64,000 bases of DNA from Mycolicibacterium mucogenicum DSM 44124 (GTDB lineage: Bacteria > Actinomycetota > Actinomycetes > Mycobacteriales > Mycobacteriaceae): positions 2,356,001 to 2,420,000 of the forward strand of contig NZ_CP062008.1 in NCBI RefSeq assembly GCF_005670685.2. The letters run 5' to 3'. A program made the position numbers and the translations under genes. The notes under the pieces are model-generated. The model saw nothing but the letters and a program-made list of their open reading frames with translations, did no database searches and had not been told where the DNA came from. Positions 18,201 to 28,081 of the stretch are shown here, in pieces (within the stretch, counting starts at the first letter, position 1; every line of letters begins with the position of its first letter).

Positions 18201-18466
18201 GACTCAACCTCACCGCTGCCGACTACTGCTTCCTGTGCGACCCATGGTGGAGCCCGGCTGCCGAGGCGCAGGCCGTCGACCGCGCACACCGCATCGGCCA
18301 GCAGCGCCCGGTGAACGTCTACCGGCTGGTGTCCGAGAACACCATCGAGGAGAAGGTGATCGCTCTGCAGGAACGCAAGCGCGCGCTGTTCGCCGCGGTC
18401 ATCGACGACGGCGACATGTTCGGCACCGCAATCACCGCCTCCGACATTCGCGAACTACTCGGCTGA
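15230..18466 (+). CDS. SNF2-family ATPase/helicase with N-terminal SWIM zinc finger
   Basis: A 1078-aa DNA translocase-type ATPase. The SWIM zinc finger CxCx5CxH is at Cys82, Cys84, Cys90, His92 (CTCPVGRYCKH). A middle region of about 500 residues has no motif that I recognise. The SNF2 ATPase core starts near residue 620: Walker A DDMGLGKT (Lys649), motif II DEAQ (Asp742), motif III ITGTPMENN. The C-terminal helicase lobe has SLKAGGFGLNLT and DRAHRIGQQRPVNVYRLVS. Such bacterial proteins act in DNA repair or chromatin-like remodelling; the exact role is unknown. A nickel/cobalt transporter gene follows after 15 bp. Confidence 0.93.
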   Translation: MEGTDSTAGLALAPHEVLRAFNAQTLARGETYANQGRVVAARYDAVDGTLTGSCLGSKSEYYDVEVALSGPRTGLEIEYTVCTCPVGRYCKHAVALLLAAIPSAPDRAAPKRWQVVLGSLLDEMTDADTDAAGKSLALEFGMLPAGRYHTTPIATLRTLTVGKRGNWIKSGISWRRLFDMADPGEFDRDQYSALRALVLAVPGYYPYSSDQLVLSAVGQSFWTDLDLAVEAGVTLVPGAGIRAVELAKDVQLRLDFTVSDTGGAQMSTVLVVDGEPRSPEGVGLVGAPTPHGIHQLVDGILHLGAFAPVPGPTLLKLIANDEKVQIPPEALSEFAVDVLPRLRRTVPVDMPEGLFAEPDIAGPWPVLSITADEVDGRVKWRTRYEVNGRRQEFDAAGVTRTSGIRDNAAEDAMWRAIAPALELISGLSAQDDPLASLLLSRRLSLPQIAVLCHEVLPQLAGYEQLIVEIDERAAAFRRSVAGAQLGFGTASSDDAPAQDWFDLHITIDVDGYPVALSSVIAELASGATHMLLSNGVYFRLDTPELLRLRALIEEAQALGELDGDRVNASSLNATLWDELLGLGVVDRELAQWRDNMARLAAAQPPVPVSPPAGLQAELRDYQRDGLNWLAFLWDNGLGGVLGDDMGLGKTVQTLALISRAVEQGAGKFLVVAPTSVASNWAAECAKFAPGLTTVVVSSTEARGAVPIAEQVAAADIVVTTYTLLRIDNDKYREIAWAGMILDEAQFVKNHHSKTHQCARRLDAPFKLAITGTPMENNLMELWSLLSITVPGLFPSPKIFERYFRRPIESDGEPGRLALLRRRIKPVLLRRTKDQVVKELPPKQEQVLAIELSAKHRKIYDTRLARERQKVLGLLGEWEKNRFQIFRSLTLLRQLSLHPGLVDAETMEAGSTKVDFLIEQLDQLVAEDHSALVFSQFTGFLAILRGRLDAAGIEYSYLDGSVDARSRAQAIDDFSAGRTKVFLISLKAGGFGLNLTAADYCFLCDPWWSPAAEAQAVDRAHRIGQQRPVNVYRLVSENTIEEKVIALQERKRALFAAVIDDGDMFGTAITASDIRELLG

Positions 18467-18481
18467 GGGAGACTGGACCGC

Positions 18482-19582
18482 ATGCGGCTTTCGTTGTCGG
18501 GTCAGGATTGGGGGCGGCTGTCGGCGATGTTCGGCGTCATCGCCGCGCTGCACGTCATCGGCTGGGGGACCTTGATCCTCGTCGTCGTGCCGGAACGTCA
18601 CACCGTCGGCGGGACGGCGCTCGGCATCGGGATCGGCCTCACGGCGTACACCCTGGGCCTGCGGCACGCGTTCGACGCCGACCACATCGCGGCGATCGAC
18701 AACACCACCCGCAAGCTCATGGCCGACAACGCCCTGGCTCCTCACGCACGTGGCAGTCGGCCGCTCAGCGTGGGATTCTTCTTCTCCCTTGGGCATTCGA
18801 CCATCGTGTTCGGCCTGGCGCTGCTGCTGTCGCTGGGCATCACGTCGATCGTCGGTCCGCTGCAGGACGATTCGTCGATGCTGCACCGGTACACCGGGCT
18901 CATCGGCGCCGGCGTCTCGGGCTTCTTTCTGTACCTGATCGCCGCCATCAATGTCGTTGTCCTGGTCGGCATCCTGCAGGTGTTCATGCGGATGCGCCGC
19001 GGTGAGTACGACGAGGCCGCACTCGAACATCAACTCAACAATCGCGGGTTCATGAACCGCATCCTGCGCCGGTTCACCCGCGCCATCAGCAAGCCGTGGC
19101 AGATGTACCCGTTGGGCGCGCTGTTCGGCCTCGGCTTCGACACCGCGACCGAGGTGGCGCTGCTGGTGCTGGCCGGAACCGGCGCCTCGGCCGGATTGCC
19201 GTGGTACGCAATCCTTTGTCTGCCGGTGCTCTTCGCGGCCGGGATGAGCCTGCTGGATACCATCGACGGCGCGTTCATGAACGTCGCGTACGGCTGGGCG
19301 CTGGCCCGGCCGGTGCGCAAGGTCTACTACAACCTCACCATCACCGGACTGTCCGTCATGGTGGCACTCGTGATCGGCACCATCGAGCTGCTCGGGTTGC
19401 TGGCCGAGGAGCTGGGCTGGTCCGGTGGCGTCTGGGCCTGGATCGGCGGAATCGACCTGAACACCGTCGGATTCGGCATCGTCGGGCTGTTCGTCGTCAC
19501 CTGGGTGGTGGCGCTGCTGGTGTGGCGGTGGGGCCGGATCGAGGAGAAGTGGACGGCCCGGCTCAGCCCGGCCGACGGCTAG
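18482..19582 (+). CDS. nicT: NiCoT family nickel/cobalt transporter
   Basis: A 366-aa membrane permease with about eight helices that imports Ni2+ and/or Co2+. Family signatures are [20 protein letters not shown] in the second helix (metal-binding H-x4-D-H), SLGHSTIVF and [12 protein letters not shown]. Order next to mycothione reductase matches Rv2856. It starts 15 bp after the SNF2 gene and shares a 4-base palindrome CTAG with the stop of the convergent mtr gene. Cobalt supply fits the cobalamin genes in this window. Confidence 0.94.
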   Translation: MRLSLSGQDWGRLSAMFGVIAALHVIGWGTLILVVVPERHTVGGTALGIGIGLTAYTLGLRHAFDADHIAAIDNTTRKLMADNALAPHARGSRPLSVGFFFSLGHSTIVFGLALLLSLGITSIVGPLQDDSSMLHRYTGLIGAGVSGFFLYLIAAINVVVLVGILQVFMRMRRGEYDEAALEHQLNNRGFMNRILRRFTRAISKPWQMYPLGALFGLGFDTATEVALLVLAGTGASAGLPWYAILCLPVLFAAGMSLLDTIDGAFMNVAYGWALARPVRKVYYNLTITGLSVMVALVIGTIELLGLLAEELGWSGGVWAWIGGIDLNTVGFGIVGLFVVTWVVALLVWRWGRIEEKWTARLSPADG

Positions 19583-20955
19583 ATCAAGCCCAGCAGCGCG
19601 TTTTCGATCACCTCGGGAAGCGCCGGGTGAATCCAGTACTGACCGCGGGCGACGTCCTGTGCCGTCTGCCCGAATGACATCGCCTGAATCAGCGGCTGAA
19701 TCAGTGACGACGCCTGATAACCCATCAGGTGCGCGCCCAGAATCCGGCCGGTGCCGCGCTCGCCGATCAGTTTGACGATGCCCGTCGTGTCCTCCATGGC
19801 CCAGCCGTACGCGGTGTCGCCGTAGTCCTGCACCTTGACCACGACGTCGAAACCGGCTGCCCGCGCCTCGGCTTCGTTCATGCCGACCATCGCGACCTGC
19901 GGATCGGTGAACACCGCGGCGGGCACGAACCGGTGGTCGCTGGCCACCAGCTCGCCGTCCCAGTCGCGCAGTAGGTTCTCCTTCACCGTCCGCGCCTCGT
20001 GATTGGCCACGTGCTTGAGCTGGTGGTGCGACGACACGTCACCCAGCGCGAAAATCCCACGCGCCGTGGTGCGTTGGAACTCGTCGACGACGACGTAGCC
20101 GTCGTCGTCGAGGCTCACCCCGGCCAGCTGCACGTCGAGCAGGTCGCCGTTGGGCACCCGGCCCGTCGCGACCAGCAGGGCGTCGGCGCGCAGGGTCTCG
20201 CCGTCGTCGAACTCGAGCACGACGCCGTCACCGTCGCGCTGTGCGCTGACGACGTTCTCCTGCGTGCGCAGGTCCCATTTCTTGCCCACCACGGCGCTGA
20301 ACCGCCGGCAGATCTCCTCGTCGCAGCGGCGGAGCAGCCGATCGCCACGCAGGACGATCGTCACCTTCGATCCGAGTGCCGAGAACACATGCGCGAACTC
20401 CACCGAGATGAAGCCGCCGCCGATGATCACCAGATGCTCGGGCAGCGCCGGGATGCGCATGATGTCGTCGCTGGTGAAGTAGGGGACGCCGGAGCCGGCG
20501 ATGGTCGGGGGAATCCAGCTGCGAGAGCCCGCGGCGATGACCACCCGGTCGGAGCTGAATTCGTCGCCGTCGGCGGTCCGCAATGTGTAGGTGCCGTCGG
20601 GCAGCGTCGGCCCGAAGCGGGTGTGGCTGCCGTAGACCGTGATGTTCGGCAGGCCGCGGCGGTAGTCCTCGCCACCGGCCGCGATCGGGTCGATGCGGCC
20701 GAAGACGCGCTCGACGATGTCCGGCCAGCGCACCCCGTCGATGTGCGAGTCGACGCCGAAGGTGGCGCTGTGCCGGATGGTCTGGGCCACGTCGGCGGCG
20801 TAGACGAACATCTTGGTGGGGATGCAGCCGACGTTCAGGCAGGTGCCCCCGAACTTGCCCTGCTCGCAGATGGCGACCTTCAGGCCGTCGTACCGCTCGT
20901 CGAGCACGCTGTTGCCCGAGCCGGTTCCGATGATGGTCAGGTCGTAGTGCTCCAT
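19579..20955 (-). CDS. mtr: Mycothione reductase
   Basis: This FAD/NADPH disulfide reductase reduces mycothiol disulfide, the actinobacterial counterpart of glutathione reductase, in the cytosol. The 458-aa protein has the FAD-binding start [11 protein letters not shown] and the redox-active CLNVGC (Cys39/Cys44). An NAD(P) domain ([20 protein letters not shown]), the second FAD motif (ALGDVSS) and the dimerisation domain ending [12 protein letters not shown] follow. Gene order matches Rv2855. It is the second gene after the hydrolase on the minus strand (4-bp gap) and overlaps the nicT stop by 4 bp tail to tail. Confidence 0.95.
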   Translation of the reverse strand: MEHYDLTIIGTGSGNSVLDERYDGLKVAICEQGKFGGTCLNVGCIPTKMFVYAADVAQTIRHSATFGVDSHIDGVRWPDIVERVFGRIDPIAAGGEDYRRGLPNITVYGSHTRFGPTLPDGTYTLRTADGDEFSSDRVVIAAGSRSWIPPTIAGSGVPYFTSDDIMRIPALPEHLVIIGGGFISVEFAHVFSALGSKVTIVLRGDRLLRRCDEEICRRFSAVVGKKWDLRTQENVVSAQRDGDGVVLEFDDGETLRADALLVATGRVPNGDLLDVQLAGVSLDDDGYVVVDEFQRTTARGIFALGDVSSHHQLKHVANHEARTVKENLLRDWDGELVASDHRFVPAAVFTDPQVAMVGMNEAEARAAGFDVVVKVQDYGDTAYGWAMEDTTGIVKLIGERGTGRILGAHLMGYQASSLIQPLIQAMSFGQTAQDVARGQYWIHPALPEVIENALLGLI

Positions 20956-20959
20956 GACG

Positions 20960-22021
20960 TCAGGCCTGTTCGTGTTGGGTGGTGCGGGAGACCGCTTGGG
21001 GGAGATACCAATCCAGCCAGTGGTTCAGCTCGTCGAACGCGACGGCACGTGGCGCCGGCAGTGACAGGAAGACGTCGTGTTTGGCGTCGGTGACCGGGAC
21101 GACGGTGCTGCGGTTGCCGACACAGCCCGCCCACCGGGCGATCTGGCTGACGTCCAGCACGGCGTCGCCGCGCTCCATCCCGGCCGCCGTGGTGGTCTCG
21201 GCGACGGTGTGGTCCGACCGCAGGATCAGGTTCGGCACCCCGACGTCGAGGCCGCGATGCAGCTGCAGTTGTCCCCGGCGGATGGCGTTGATCCAGCCGA
21301 CGGTGACCGGGAAGCCGCCCAACGGTTTCCAGTCGAGGTTGTAGTCGAACTCGCCGCCGTGGTCGCGGTGCAGGCTTGTGCCGTAGCCGCCCTCGGTGGG
21401 CTTGCGGATCACCGCCAGTTTGCGGATGCGAGCCAGGGCCCGCAGCGTGCCGGACACCGGCGCCGAACGCAGTGCGGCCGGCCCGTGCAGATCGAAGAAC
21501 GGGCTGTTGAGGATCAGGCCCGTCACCCGGTGCGTCCCCAGCGCGCTGTCGCGGCGCAGGCGGTCGGTGAAGAGCGTCGCGATCAGTCCGCCGGCGGAGT
21601 GGCCGTACAGGCACACCCGCGCGCCGGCGGTGTCCGCGCCGATGAGCTGCAGCGCCCGACGGAGTTCGCCGTAGTACGACGCCAGATCGGTGGTGAAGTG
21701 CGGGGTCTGCCCGGGACGCCGCGAGCGCCCGCATTTGTGCAGGTCGATGGCGTAGAACGCGATGCCGCGGCTGGCGAAGTGATCGGCGAGCTCGGTGTGG
21801 AAGAAGTAGTCGGTGTAGCCGTGGACCACCAGCACGGCGTGCTCGGCGCGGCCGGGCTGACCGCGCCGCACGACGGTGGCGACCAGGTCACCTTCGCCGT
21901 CGGGGTCGGGACCCAGTGCGATGGTCTGCTGCCAGTACCCGGGCAGCACGTCCGGCTGCCACTCGGGTTGTCCCTGTGGCTCCTGCGGCGTCACGGGCTC
22001 AACACTAACTGCGACGAACAT
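20960..22021 (-). CDS. Alpha/beta hydrolase (lysophospholipase-like, Rv2854 type)
   Basis: A 353-aa cytosolic alpha/beta-hydrolase. The core contains [12 protein letters not shown] (oxyanion HG), [12 protein letters not shown], the nucleophile elbow YGHSAGG, and a C-terminal [11 protein letters not shown] with the likely catalytic His. The substrate is unknown, perhaps a lipid ester. The place upstream of mtr equals Rv2854. The start is uncertain: ATG 22021 (or 22024) is used here, but GTG 21994 would give 344 aa, closer to the length I recall for the homologue. No clear ribosome binding site supports either. The promoter region is shared with divergent mqo. Confidence 0.85.
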   Translation of the reverse strand: MFVAVSVEPVTPQEPQGQPEWQPDVLPGYWQQTIALGPDPDGEGDLVATVVRRGQPGRAEHAVLVVHGYTDYFFHTELADHFASRGIAFYAIDLHKCGRSRRPGQTPHFTTDLASYYGELRRALQLIGADTAGARVCLYGHSAGGLIATLFTDRLRRDSALGTHRVTGLILNSPFFDLHGPAALRSAPVSGTLRALARIRKLAVIRKPTEGGYGTSLHRDHGGEFDYNLDWKPLGGFPVTVGWINAIRRGQLQLHRGLDVGVPNLILRSDHTVAETTTAAGMERGDAVLDVSQIARWAGCVGNRSTVVPVTDAKHDVFLSLPAPRAVAFDELNHWLDWYLPQAVSRTTQHEQA

Positions 22022-22135
22022 CATGGTCGATGGGAGGAGATAGCGCGTCGGCGGCGAAACCGGTCGCGATAACCTTGAGCACCGAGCAACCGTCAATACC
22101 GGCGGGTAACCCGAGTACGAAGGACGAGCGATCAC

Positions 22136-23632
22136 GTGTCGAATGCAAACGTAGCTGGGAGCGCACAGACCGACGTCGTCCTCGTGGGCGCGGGGATCAT
22201 GAGCGCGACCCTCGGCGCACTGATCCGGCTGCTCGAGCCGGAGTGGTCCATCACCATGATCGAGCGCCTCGACGGCGCCGCCGCCGAGAGCAGCGATCCG
22301 TGGAACAACGCGGGCACCGGCCACTCGGCGCTGTGCGAGCTGAACTACACGCCGCAGAACTCCGACGGCACCATCGACATCAAGAAGGCCGTCAACGTCA
22401 ACGAGCAGTTCCAGGTGACGCGCCAGTTCTGGGCGTACGCCGTGGAGAACGGTGTCCTGCCCGACGTCAAGAGCTTCCTGAACCCCATCCCGCACGTCAG
22501 CTTCGTGCACGGTGCCGACAGCATCGACTACCTGCGCAAGCGGCGCGAGACGCTGGTGACCAACCCGCTGTTCTCCACCATGGAGTACATCGACGACAAG
22601 GACGAGTTCGCCCGCCGGCTGCCGTTCATGGCCGAACAGCGCGACTTCAGTGACCCGGTCGCACTGAACTGGACCACCGACGGCACCGACGTCGACTTCG
22701 GTTCGCTGTCCAAGCAGCTCATCGGGTTCGCCGCGCAGCGCGGCATGGAGACGCTGTTCGGGCACGAGGTGACCAACCTCAGCAAGCAGTCCGACGGCAG
22801 CTGGAAGCTGAACGTCGTGAACCGGCGCACTGGCGACCGGCAGAAGATCAACGCCAAGTTCGTGTTCCTCGGCGCCGGTGGCGGTGCGCTGCACCTGCTG
22901 CAGAAGGCCGGTATCCCGGAGGCCAAGGGCTTCGGTGGCTTCCCGGTCGGCGGCGCGTTCCTGCGCACCGACAACCAGGACCTGACGGTCAAGCACCAGG
23001 CCAAGGTGTACGGCCAGGCATCGGTCGGCGCCCCGCCGATGTCGGTGCCGCACTTGGACACCCGCATCATCAACGGCCAGTCGTGGCTGCTGTTCGGGCC
23101 GTTCGCCGGCTGGTCGCCGAAGTTCCTCAAGCAGGGCTCGATCACCGACCTGCCGTTGTCGGTCAAGCCCAACAACCTCGCGTCGATGCTCGGCGTCGGC
23201 GTCACCGAACTGGGCCTGGTGAAGTACCTGCTCGAGCAGCTGGCCCTCAGCGAGGGTGAGCGCGTCGATTCGCTGCGCGAATTCGCCCCCAGCGCAGTCG
23301 ATTCCGACTGGGAGCTGGATGTCGCGGGACAGCGCGTGCAGGTGATCCGCCGCAAGGGCATCGGTGGCGTGCTGGAGTTCGGCACCACGGTCCTGACCGC
23401 CGAGGACGGCCGGATCGCCGGTCTGCTCGGTGCGTCGCCGGGTGCCTCCACCGCGGTGCCGGCCATGATCGAGGTGCTCGAGCGCTGCTTCGGCGACCGC
23501 TACCAGACCTGGCTGCCCAAGCTCAAGGAGATGGTGCCGTCGCTGGGCGTGAGCCTGTCGGGCGAACCCAAGCTGTACCGCGAGGTGTGGGACTGGGGGA
23601 CCAAGGTACTCAAGCTCGACCAGCCGGCCTGA
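22136..23632 (+). CDS. mqo: Malate:quinone oxidoreductase
   Basis: A membrane-associated FAD enzyme that oxidises malate to oxaloacetate and passes electrons to quinone in the TCA cycle. The 498-aa protein has the FAD motif [17 protein letters not shown], the family signature [17 protein letters not shown] and the C-terminal [17 protein letters not shown]. Length is typical. GTG 22136 has AAGGA about 10 bases upstream. It corresponds to Rv2852c. A short gap (14 bp) leads to the GNAT gene, so the two may be co-transcribed. Confidence 0.96.
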   Translation: MSNANVAGSAQTDVVLVGAGIMSATLGALIRLLEPEWSITMIERLDGAAAESSDPWNNAGTGHSALCELNYTPQNSDGTIDIKKAVNVNEQFQVTRQFWAYAVENGVLPDVKSFLNPIPHVSFVHGADSIDYLRKRRETLVTNPLFSTMEYIDDKDEFARRLPFMAEQRDFSDPVALNWTTDGTDVDFGSLSKQLIGFAAQRGMETLFGHEVTNLSKQSDGSWKLNVVNRRTGDRQKINAKFVFLGAGGGALHLLQKAGIPEAKGFGGFPVGGAFLRTDNQDLTVKHQAKVYGQASVGAPPMSVPHLDTRIINGQSWLLFGPFAGWSPKFLKQGSITDLPLSVKPNNLASMLGVGVTELGLVKYLLEQLALSEGERVDSLREFAPSAVDSDWELDVAGQRVQVIRRKGIGGVLEFGTTVLTAEDGRIAGLLGASPGASTAVPAMIEVLERCFGDRYQTWLPKLKEMVPSLGVSLSGEPKLYREVWDWGTKVLKLDQPA

Positions 23633-23646
23633 AGCCGGGGGGTCGG

Positions 23647-24114
23647 ATGAGCGTCGCGCCGAGGCGCAGCTGGGCCAAGGATCTCGATGCCGCAACACTT
23701 TACGAGCTGCTGAAGTTGCGGGTCGAGGTCTTCGTGGTCGAGCAGGCGTGCCCGTACCCCGAACTCGACGGTCGCGACCTGTTGGCGGAGACCCGGCACT
23801 TCTGGCTGGAAAGCCCTGACGGACAAGTCATCTCGACGCTGCGGCTGATGGAGGAACATCCCGGCGGGGAGAAGGTGTTCCGCATCGGGCGGGTGTGCAC
23901 CAAACGTAGCGACCGCGGGCAGGGCCACACCCTCCGGTTGATGCAGGCGGCCCTGGCCGAGGTGGGCACCTACCCCTGCCGGATCGACGCCCAGACCTAT
24001 CTCGAGGACATGTACGCCCGCCACGGATTCGTCCGCGACGGTGAGGAATTTCTGGAGGACGGCATACCGCATGTGCCGATGATCAGACCGGGTCTGGGAG
24101 CGGGGCAGCAGTAG
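23647..24114 (+). CDS. GNAT family N-acetyltransferase (ElaA-like)
   Basis: A 155-aa acetyltransferase of the ElaA type. Signatures are [20 protein letters not shown] at the N-terminus, [20 protein letters not shown] (acetyl-CoA loop) and the ending [18 protein letters not shown]. The substrate is not known. ATG 23647 begins the domain; a longer frame overlapping mqo is unlikely. Its stop codon shares one base with the GTG of the chelatase gene. Same neighbours as Rv2851c. Confidence 0.88.
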   Translation: MSVAPRRSWAKDLDAATLYELLKLRVEVFVVEQACPYPELDGRDLLAETRHFWLESPDGQVISTLRLMEEHPGGEKVFRIGRVCTKRSDRGQGHTLRLMQAALAEVGTYPCRIDAQTYLEDMYARHGFVRDGEEFLEDGIPHVPMIRPGLGAGQQ

Positions 24115-25961
24115 TGACCTATCCGTTCAGCGCGCTGGTGGGCCAGGACCAGCTCCGGCTGGCGCTCATCCTGTGCGCGGTGCGTCCCGATATCGGCGGC
24201 GTGCTGATCCGCGGCGAGAAGGGCACGGCGAAATCGACCGCGGTGCGTGGTCTGGCCGAAGTGCTGGCCGCCGTGGACGCCGAAGCCCGCCTGGTGGAGC
24301 TGCCCATCGGCGCCACCGAGGACCGCGTGGTCGGATCGATCGATCTGCAGAAGGTGTTGCGGGACGGCGAACATGCCTTCTCGCCCGGTCTGCTGGCCCG
24401 CGCGCACGGCGGTGTGCTCTACGTCGACGAGGTGAACCTGCTGCACGACCATTTGGTCGACGTGCTGCTGGATGCCGCCGCGATGGGCCGGGTGCACATC
24501 GAGCGCGACGGTGTCTCGCATTCGCACGAGGCGCGATTCATGTTGGTGGGCACCATGAATCCCGAGGAGGGCGAGCTGCGTCCGCAGCTGCTCGACCGCT
24601 TCGGACTCACCGTCGACGTCTACGCCTCCCGGGACGTCGACGTCCGGGTCGAGGTGATCCGGCGCCGCATGTCGTACGAGGCCGACCCGGCCGGTTTCGC
24701 CGAGCGGTACGCCGTCGACGACGCCGAGCTGGCCGGCCGGATCGCCAAGGCCCGCGCCGCGGTGGCATCGGTGTCGTTGCCGGACAACGAGTTGCGCCGG
24801 ATCGCAGCGCTGTGTGCGGCCTTTGACGTCGACGGCATGCGCGCCGATCTGGTGGTGGCCCGCACGGCGGTCGCCCACGCGGCGTGGCGCGGCGCGTCGG
24901 CGGTGGATGCGGAAGACGTCCGGGTCGCCGCGGAACTCGCGCTGCCGCACCGGCGCCGTCGGGACCCCTTCGACGATCCTGGTCTGGACCCGCAGCAGCT
25001 CGACGATGCCATGGCGCAGGCCGAAGCCGAATCGCAGTCCCAGTCGGAGCCGGATCCCGATCCCGACCCACCGGGCGGCGGGATTTCCGCAGACAGCTCG
25101 GAAGAGGCGGCGCCGCAAGGAAACTCGGCCGGACCCGGCAGCGCATCGCGGCCCAGTGCGCCGCCGTCGGCGACGTTCCGGACCCGTGCGCTGGTCGTGC
25201 CCGGCGTCGGGGAGGGTGCCCCCGGCCGGCGGTCGCGGGCGCGCAACCGCACCGGCACCCCGATCTCGGCGACCGACGACGCCCAGGCCGGGCACGGCGT
25301 GCATGTCTTCGGCACGCTGCTCGCCGCGGCCGACCGCCGGCCGCAAGCCGGGCGCCTGCACGTGGCTCCCACCGACGTCCGTCACGCGATTCGCGAAGGG
25401 CGCGAAGGCAATCTGGTGATCTTCGTGGTCGACGCCTCGGGCTCCATGGCTGCGCGGGACCGCATGTCCGCAGTCAGCGGAGCGACGCTGTCATTGCTGC
25501 GGGATGCCTACCAACGCCGCGACAAGGTCGCCGTCGTCACCTTCCGTGGCGCCGAGGCCACGCTGCTGTTGCCGCCGACGTCGTCGGTGCACATCGCGAG
25601 CCGGCGCCTGGCCCGTTTCGACACCGGTGGGAAAACGCCACTGGCGCAAGGGCTTCTGGCCGCGCGGGACGTGGTGCTGCGCGAGAAGACGCGGGACCGG
25701 GCCCGTCGTCCGCTGGTGGTCGTGCTGACCGACGGTCGCGCCACGGGTGGGCCCGATCCGCTGGGCCGGACCCGGACGGCCGCCGGACTCCTCGTCGCCG
25801 AGGGTGCGGCCGCCGTCGTCGTCGATTGCGAAACCTCTTACATTCGACTGGGATTGGCGCAGCAGCTCGCGGGCCAGCTCGGTGCGCCCGCCGTGCAACT
25901 GGCGCAGCTGCGCGCCGACAACCTGGCCCGTGTGGTCCGGGCCGGGCAAGCCGCAGCGTAA
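24114..25961 (+). CDS. Magnesium/cobalt-chelatase ATPase with fused ChlI and ChlD/VWA domains
   Basis: A 615-aa fusion. An N-terminal AAA+ ATPase domain (ChlI-type, 1-310) has Walker [10 protein letters not shown], Walker [13 protein letters not shown] and sensor [21 protein letters not shown] low-complexity acidic/proline linker (about 305-350) follows, then a C-terminal von Willebrand A domain with [16 protein letters not shown] (near 443-453) and TDGRATGG. Such subunits power metal insertion. With cobO and cobB next door it is probably the motor partner of the cobaltochelatase CobN, which is not in this window (inference). The GTG start shares a base with the preceding stop. Equivalent to Rv2850c. 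Confidence 0.92.
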   Translation: MTYPFSALVGQDQLRLALILCAVRPDIGGVLIRGEKGTAKSTAVRGLAEVLAAVDAEARLVELPIGATEDRVVGSIDLQKVLRDGEHAFSPGLLARAHGGVLYVDEVNLLHDHLVDVLLDAAAMGRVHIERDGVSHSHEARFMLVGTMNPEEGELRPQLLDRFGLTVDVYASRDVDVRVEVIRRRMSYEADPAGFAERYAVDDAELAGRIAKARAAVASVSLPDNELRRIAALCAAFDVDGMRADLVVARTAVAHAAWRGASAVDAEDVRVAAELALPHRRRRDPFDDPGLDPQQLDDAMAQAEAESQSQSEPDPDPDPPGGGISADSSEEAAPQGNSAGPGSASRPSAPPSATFRTRALVVPGVGEGAPGRRSRARNRTGTPISATDDAQAGHGVHVFGTLLAAADRRPQAGRLHVAPTDVRHAIREGREGNLVIFVVDASGSMAARDRMSAVSGATLSLLRDAYQRRDKVAVVTFRGAEATLLLPPTSSVHIASRRLARFDTGGKTPLAQGLLAARDVVLREKTRDRARRPLVVVLTDGRATGGPDPLGRTRTAAGLLVAEGAAAVVVDCETSYIRLGLAQQLAGQLGAPAVQLAQLRADNLARVVRAGQAAA

Positions 25962-25982
25962 GAGAACAGCAGGAAGAACGTC

Positions 25983-26597
25983 ATGCCACAAGGACAACCG
26001 CTCGTCGTCCCCAACGACGGACTGACCACCAAGGCGCGCCGTAATGCGCCGATCCTGGCGGTACACACCGGCCCGGGCAAGGGAAAGTCCACTGCCGCCT
26101 TCGGGATGGCGCTGCGCGCCTGGAATCAGGGCTTCGACATCGCGGTGTTCCAGTTCGTCAAGAGCGCCAAGTGGAAGGTCGGGGAGGAAGCGGCGTTCCA
26201 GACGCTCGGCCGCCTGCACGACGAGCAGGGCGTCGGGGGACCGGTGCAGTGGCACAAGATGGGCTCGGGCTGGTCGTGGACCCGCAGGCAGGGCTCCGAC
26301 GAGGATCACGCCGCCGCGGCCGTCGAAGGCTGGGCCGAGATCTCGCGCCGGCTGGCCGCCGAGCAGCACGATTTCTACGTGCTCGACGAGTTCACGTATC
26401 CGCTCAAGTGGGGCTGGCTGGACATCGACGAGGTGGTGACGACGCTGACCGAGCGCCCCGGCACCCAACACGTCGTCATCACCGGTCGCGACGCCCCGCC
26501 GCAGCTCCTCGACGCCGCCGATTTGGTGACCGAGATGACCAAGGTCAAGCACCCGATGGACGCCGGCCGCAAGGGCCAGCGCGGCATCGAATGGTGA
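25983..26597 (+). CDS. cobO: Corrinoid adenosyltransferase
   Basis: CobO attaches the 5'-deoxyadenosyl group of ATP to cob(I)yrinate a,c-diamide. The 204-aa protein has the P-loop VHTGPGKGKSTAAFG near residues 25-39, the substrate region QWHKMGSGWSWTRR, and YVLDEFTYPLKWGW carrying the catalytic acidic residue. ATG 25983 is preceded by AGGAAG. It lies 21 bp after the chelatase and before cobB, as in Rv2849c. Confidence 0.95.
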   Translation: MPQGQPLVVPNDGLTTKARRNAPILAVHTGPGKGKSTAAFGMALRAWNQGFDIAVFQFVKSAKWKVGEEAAFQTLGRLHDEQGVGGPVQWHKMGSGWSWTRRQGSDEDHAAAAVEGWAEISRRLAAEQHDFYVLDEFTYPLKWGWLDIDEVVTTLTERPGTQHVVITGRDAPPQLLDAADLVTEMTKVKHPMDAGRKGQRGIEW

Positions 26598-26609
26598 AAG
26601 TGTCGCTGA

Positions 26610-26666
26610 CGAGCAGACGTAAAACTGTCAGTTTCCGCACGAAAACGACAGTTTTGTGTCTGCTCG
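26610..26666. repeat. 57-bp imperfect palindrome between cobO and cobB
   Basis: The 20-base arms 26610-26629 and 26647-26666 are reverse complements except for two adjacent positions. The left arm starts CGAGCAGACG and the right ends GTCTGCTCG. The 17-base centre is itself partly symmetric. The element ends immediately before the G-rich ribosome binding site of cobB. It resembles the dispersed intergenic palindromes of mycobacteria, and as RNA would form a long hairpin. Confidence 0.85.
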
Positions 26667-26676
26667 CGGGGGAAAA

Positions 26677-28059
26677 GTGACCACCGGCACCGCCACCGCC
26701 GGCGCTGCCGTCCCGGCGGTCGTGATCGCGGCACCTGGGTCGGGCAGCGGCAAGACCACTGTGGCCACCGGGCTGATGGGTGCCCTGCGCCGCGCCGGCT
26801 ACACGGTGAGCGCCGCGAAGGTCGGCCCCGACTTCATCGATCCGGGCTATCACGCCCTGGCCACCGGCCGGCCGGGCCGCAACCTGGACCCGGTCCTCGT
26901 CGGCGCCGACCTGATCGGTCCGCTCTACCGGCACGGCAGCGCGGGTGCCGACGTCACCGTCATCGAAGGCGTCATGGGCCTGTTCGACGGCCGGATCACC
27001 GATCAGCCGATGTCCCCGGCGCCCGGGTCGACCGCCCACGTCGCCGGGCTGCTCGGCGCACCGGTGGTGCTGGTCGTCGACGCCCGGGGGCAGAGCCAGA
27101 GCATTGCCGCACTGCTGCACGGCTTTTCGACGTTCGACCGAGCTGTGCGGATCGCCGGGGTGATCCTCAACAAGGTGGGCTCACCGCGGCACGAAGAGGT
27201 GCTGCGGCAGGCCTGCGAGCAAGCGGGCATCCCGGTGTTCGGTGCCATCCCGCGCAACAGCGGTCTGGAGATTCCGTCGCGGCACCTCGGCCTCGTCACC
27301 GCCGTCGAGCACGGCCGCCGGGCGCATGAGGCCGTCGACGTCATGACCGAGCTCGTCGCCCGCCACGTCGACATCGAAGCGGTGGCCCGGTGTGCCGGGA
27401 TCGGCGCACTCGCACCGCAGTGGGCTCCCGAGCTGGAGTCCGGTCCGCCCGCGACCGTCGCGCTCGCCGCCGGCAAGGCCTTCAGTTTCGGGTACGCCGA
27501 GCACGCCGAACTCCTCGAGATGGCGGGCGCCCGGGTCGTGGCCTTCGATCCGCTCACCGACCCGCTGCCGGACGGCACGCAGGCGCTCGTCATACCGGGC
27601 GGTTTCCCCGAGCAGTTCACCGCGGAACTGTCGGCCAATGCCGTTGTCCGCGAACAGATTGCCGCGCTGGCGGCCGCCGGCGCACCGGTGCATGCCGAGT
27701 GTGCCGGCCTCACCTACCTGGTCGACGACCTCGACGGGCACCCGATGTGCGGCGTGCTGCCGGGTTCGGCGCGCTTCACCGAGCGGCTGACCCTGGGGTA
27801 CCGGGATGCCGTGGCGATGGTCGACTCCAGCATGCACGCCGCGGGGGAGCGCGCCACCGGTCACGAATTTCACCGCACCACAGTCGAATTCGCCGAGCAG
27901 CAGCCGCCGGCGTGGGTTTTCCGGGGCGCCGGGCAGGCCACCGTGCACGACGGGGCCGTCCGCGGCGGCGTGCACGCCGGCTACCTGCACACCCATCCGG
28001 CTGCGCATCCGCACTCGGTGCGTCGGTTCGTATCGGCGGCAACTAAACTCGCCGGGTGA
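26677..28059 (+). CDS. cobB: Cobyrinic acid a,c-diamide synthase
   Basis: CobB amidates carboxylates a and c of hydrogenobyrinic or cobyrinic acid using glutamine and ATP. The 460-aa protein has the P-loop APGSGSGKTTVATGL (about 18-32), VGPDFIDPGYH, EGVMGLFDG, and a C-terminal glutaminase domain with HAECAGLTYL. GTG 26677 is chosen because CGGGGGA stands directly upstream. An in-frame GTG at 26656 lies inside the palindrome. Part of the chelatase-cobO-cobB-cysG series (Rv2848c). Confidence 0.95.
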   Translation: MTTGTATAGAAVPAVVIAAPGSGSGKTTVATGLMGALRRAGYTVSAAKVGPDFIDPGYHALATGRPGRNLDPVLVGADLIGPLYRHGSAGADVTVIEGVMGLFDGRITDQPMSPAPGSTAHVAGLLGAPVVLVVDARGQSQSIAALLHGFSTFDRAVRIAGVILNKVGSPRHEEVLRQACEQAGIPVFGAIPRNSGLEIPSRHLGLVTAVEHGRRAHEAVDVMTELVARHVDIEAVARCAGIGALAPQWAPELESGPPATVALAAGKAFSFGYAEHAELLEMAGARVVAFDPLTDPLPDGTQALVIPGGFPEQFTAELSANAVVREQIAALAAAGAPVHAECAGLTYLVDDLDGHPMCGVLPGSARFTERLTLGYRDAVAMVDSSMHAAGERATGHEFHRTTVEFAEQQPPAWVFRGAGQATVHDGAVRGGVHAGYLHTHPAAHPHSVRRFVSAATKLAG

Positions 28060-28081
28060 TACTGCGCACGCGAGGAGCAAA

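Noticed and set aside
15257..18289. Minus-strand open frame of about 1000 codons opposite the SNF2 gene
   Set aside because: Composition typical of an antisense shadow; the plus strand has all helicase motifs.
22025..23698. Upstream extension of the minus-strand hydrolase frame across mqo
   Set aside because: The extension has no domain and lies antisense to mqo; the protein-like sequence begins near 22021.
26656..26676. Upstream GTG start for cobB
   Set aside because: Lies inside the palindrome; GTG 26677 has the ribosome binding site and the expected length.
26598..26676. Cobalamin riboswitch between cobO and cobB
   Set aside because: The sequence is explained by a simple palindrome; no B12-box-like string was seen here or upstream of the chelatase, nicT or cobQ.
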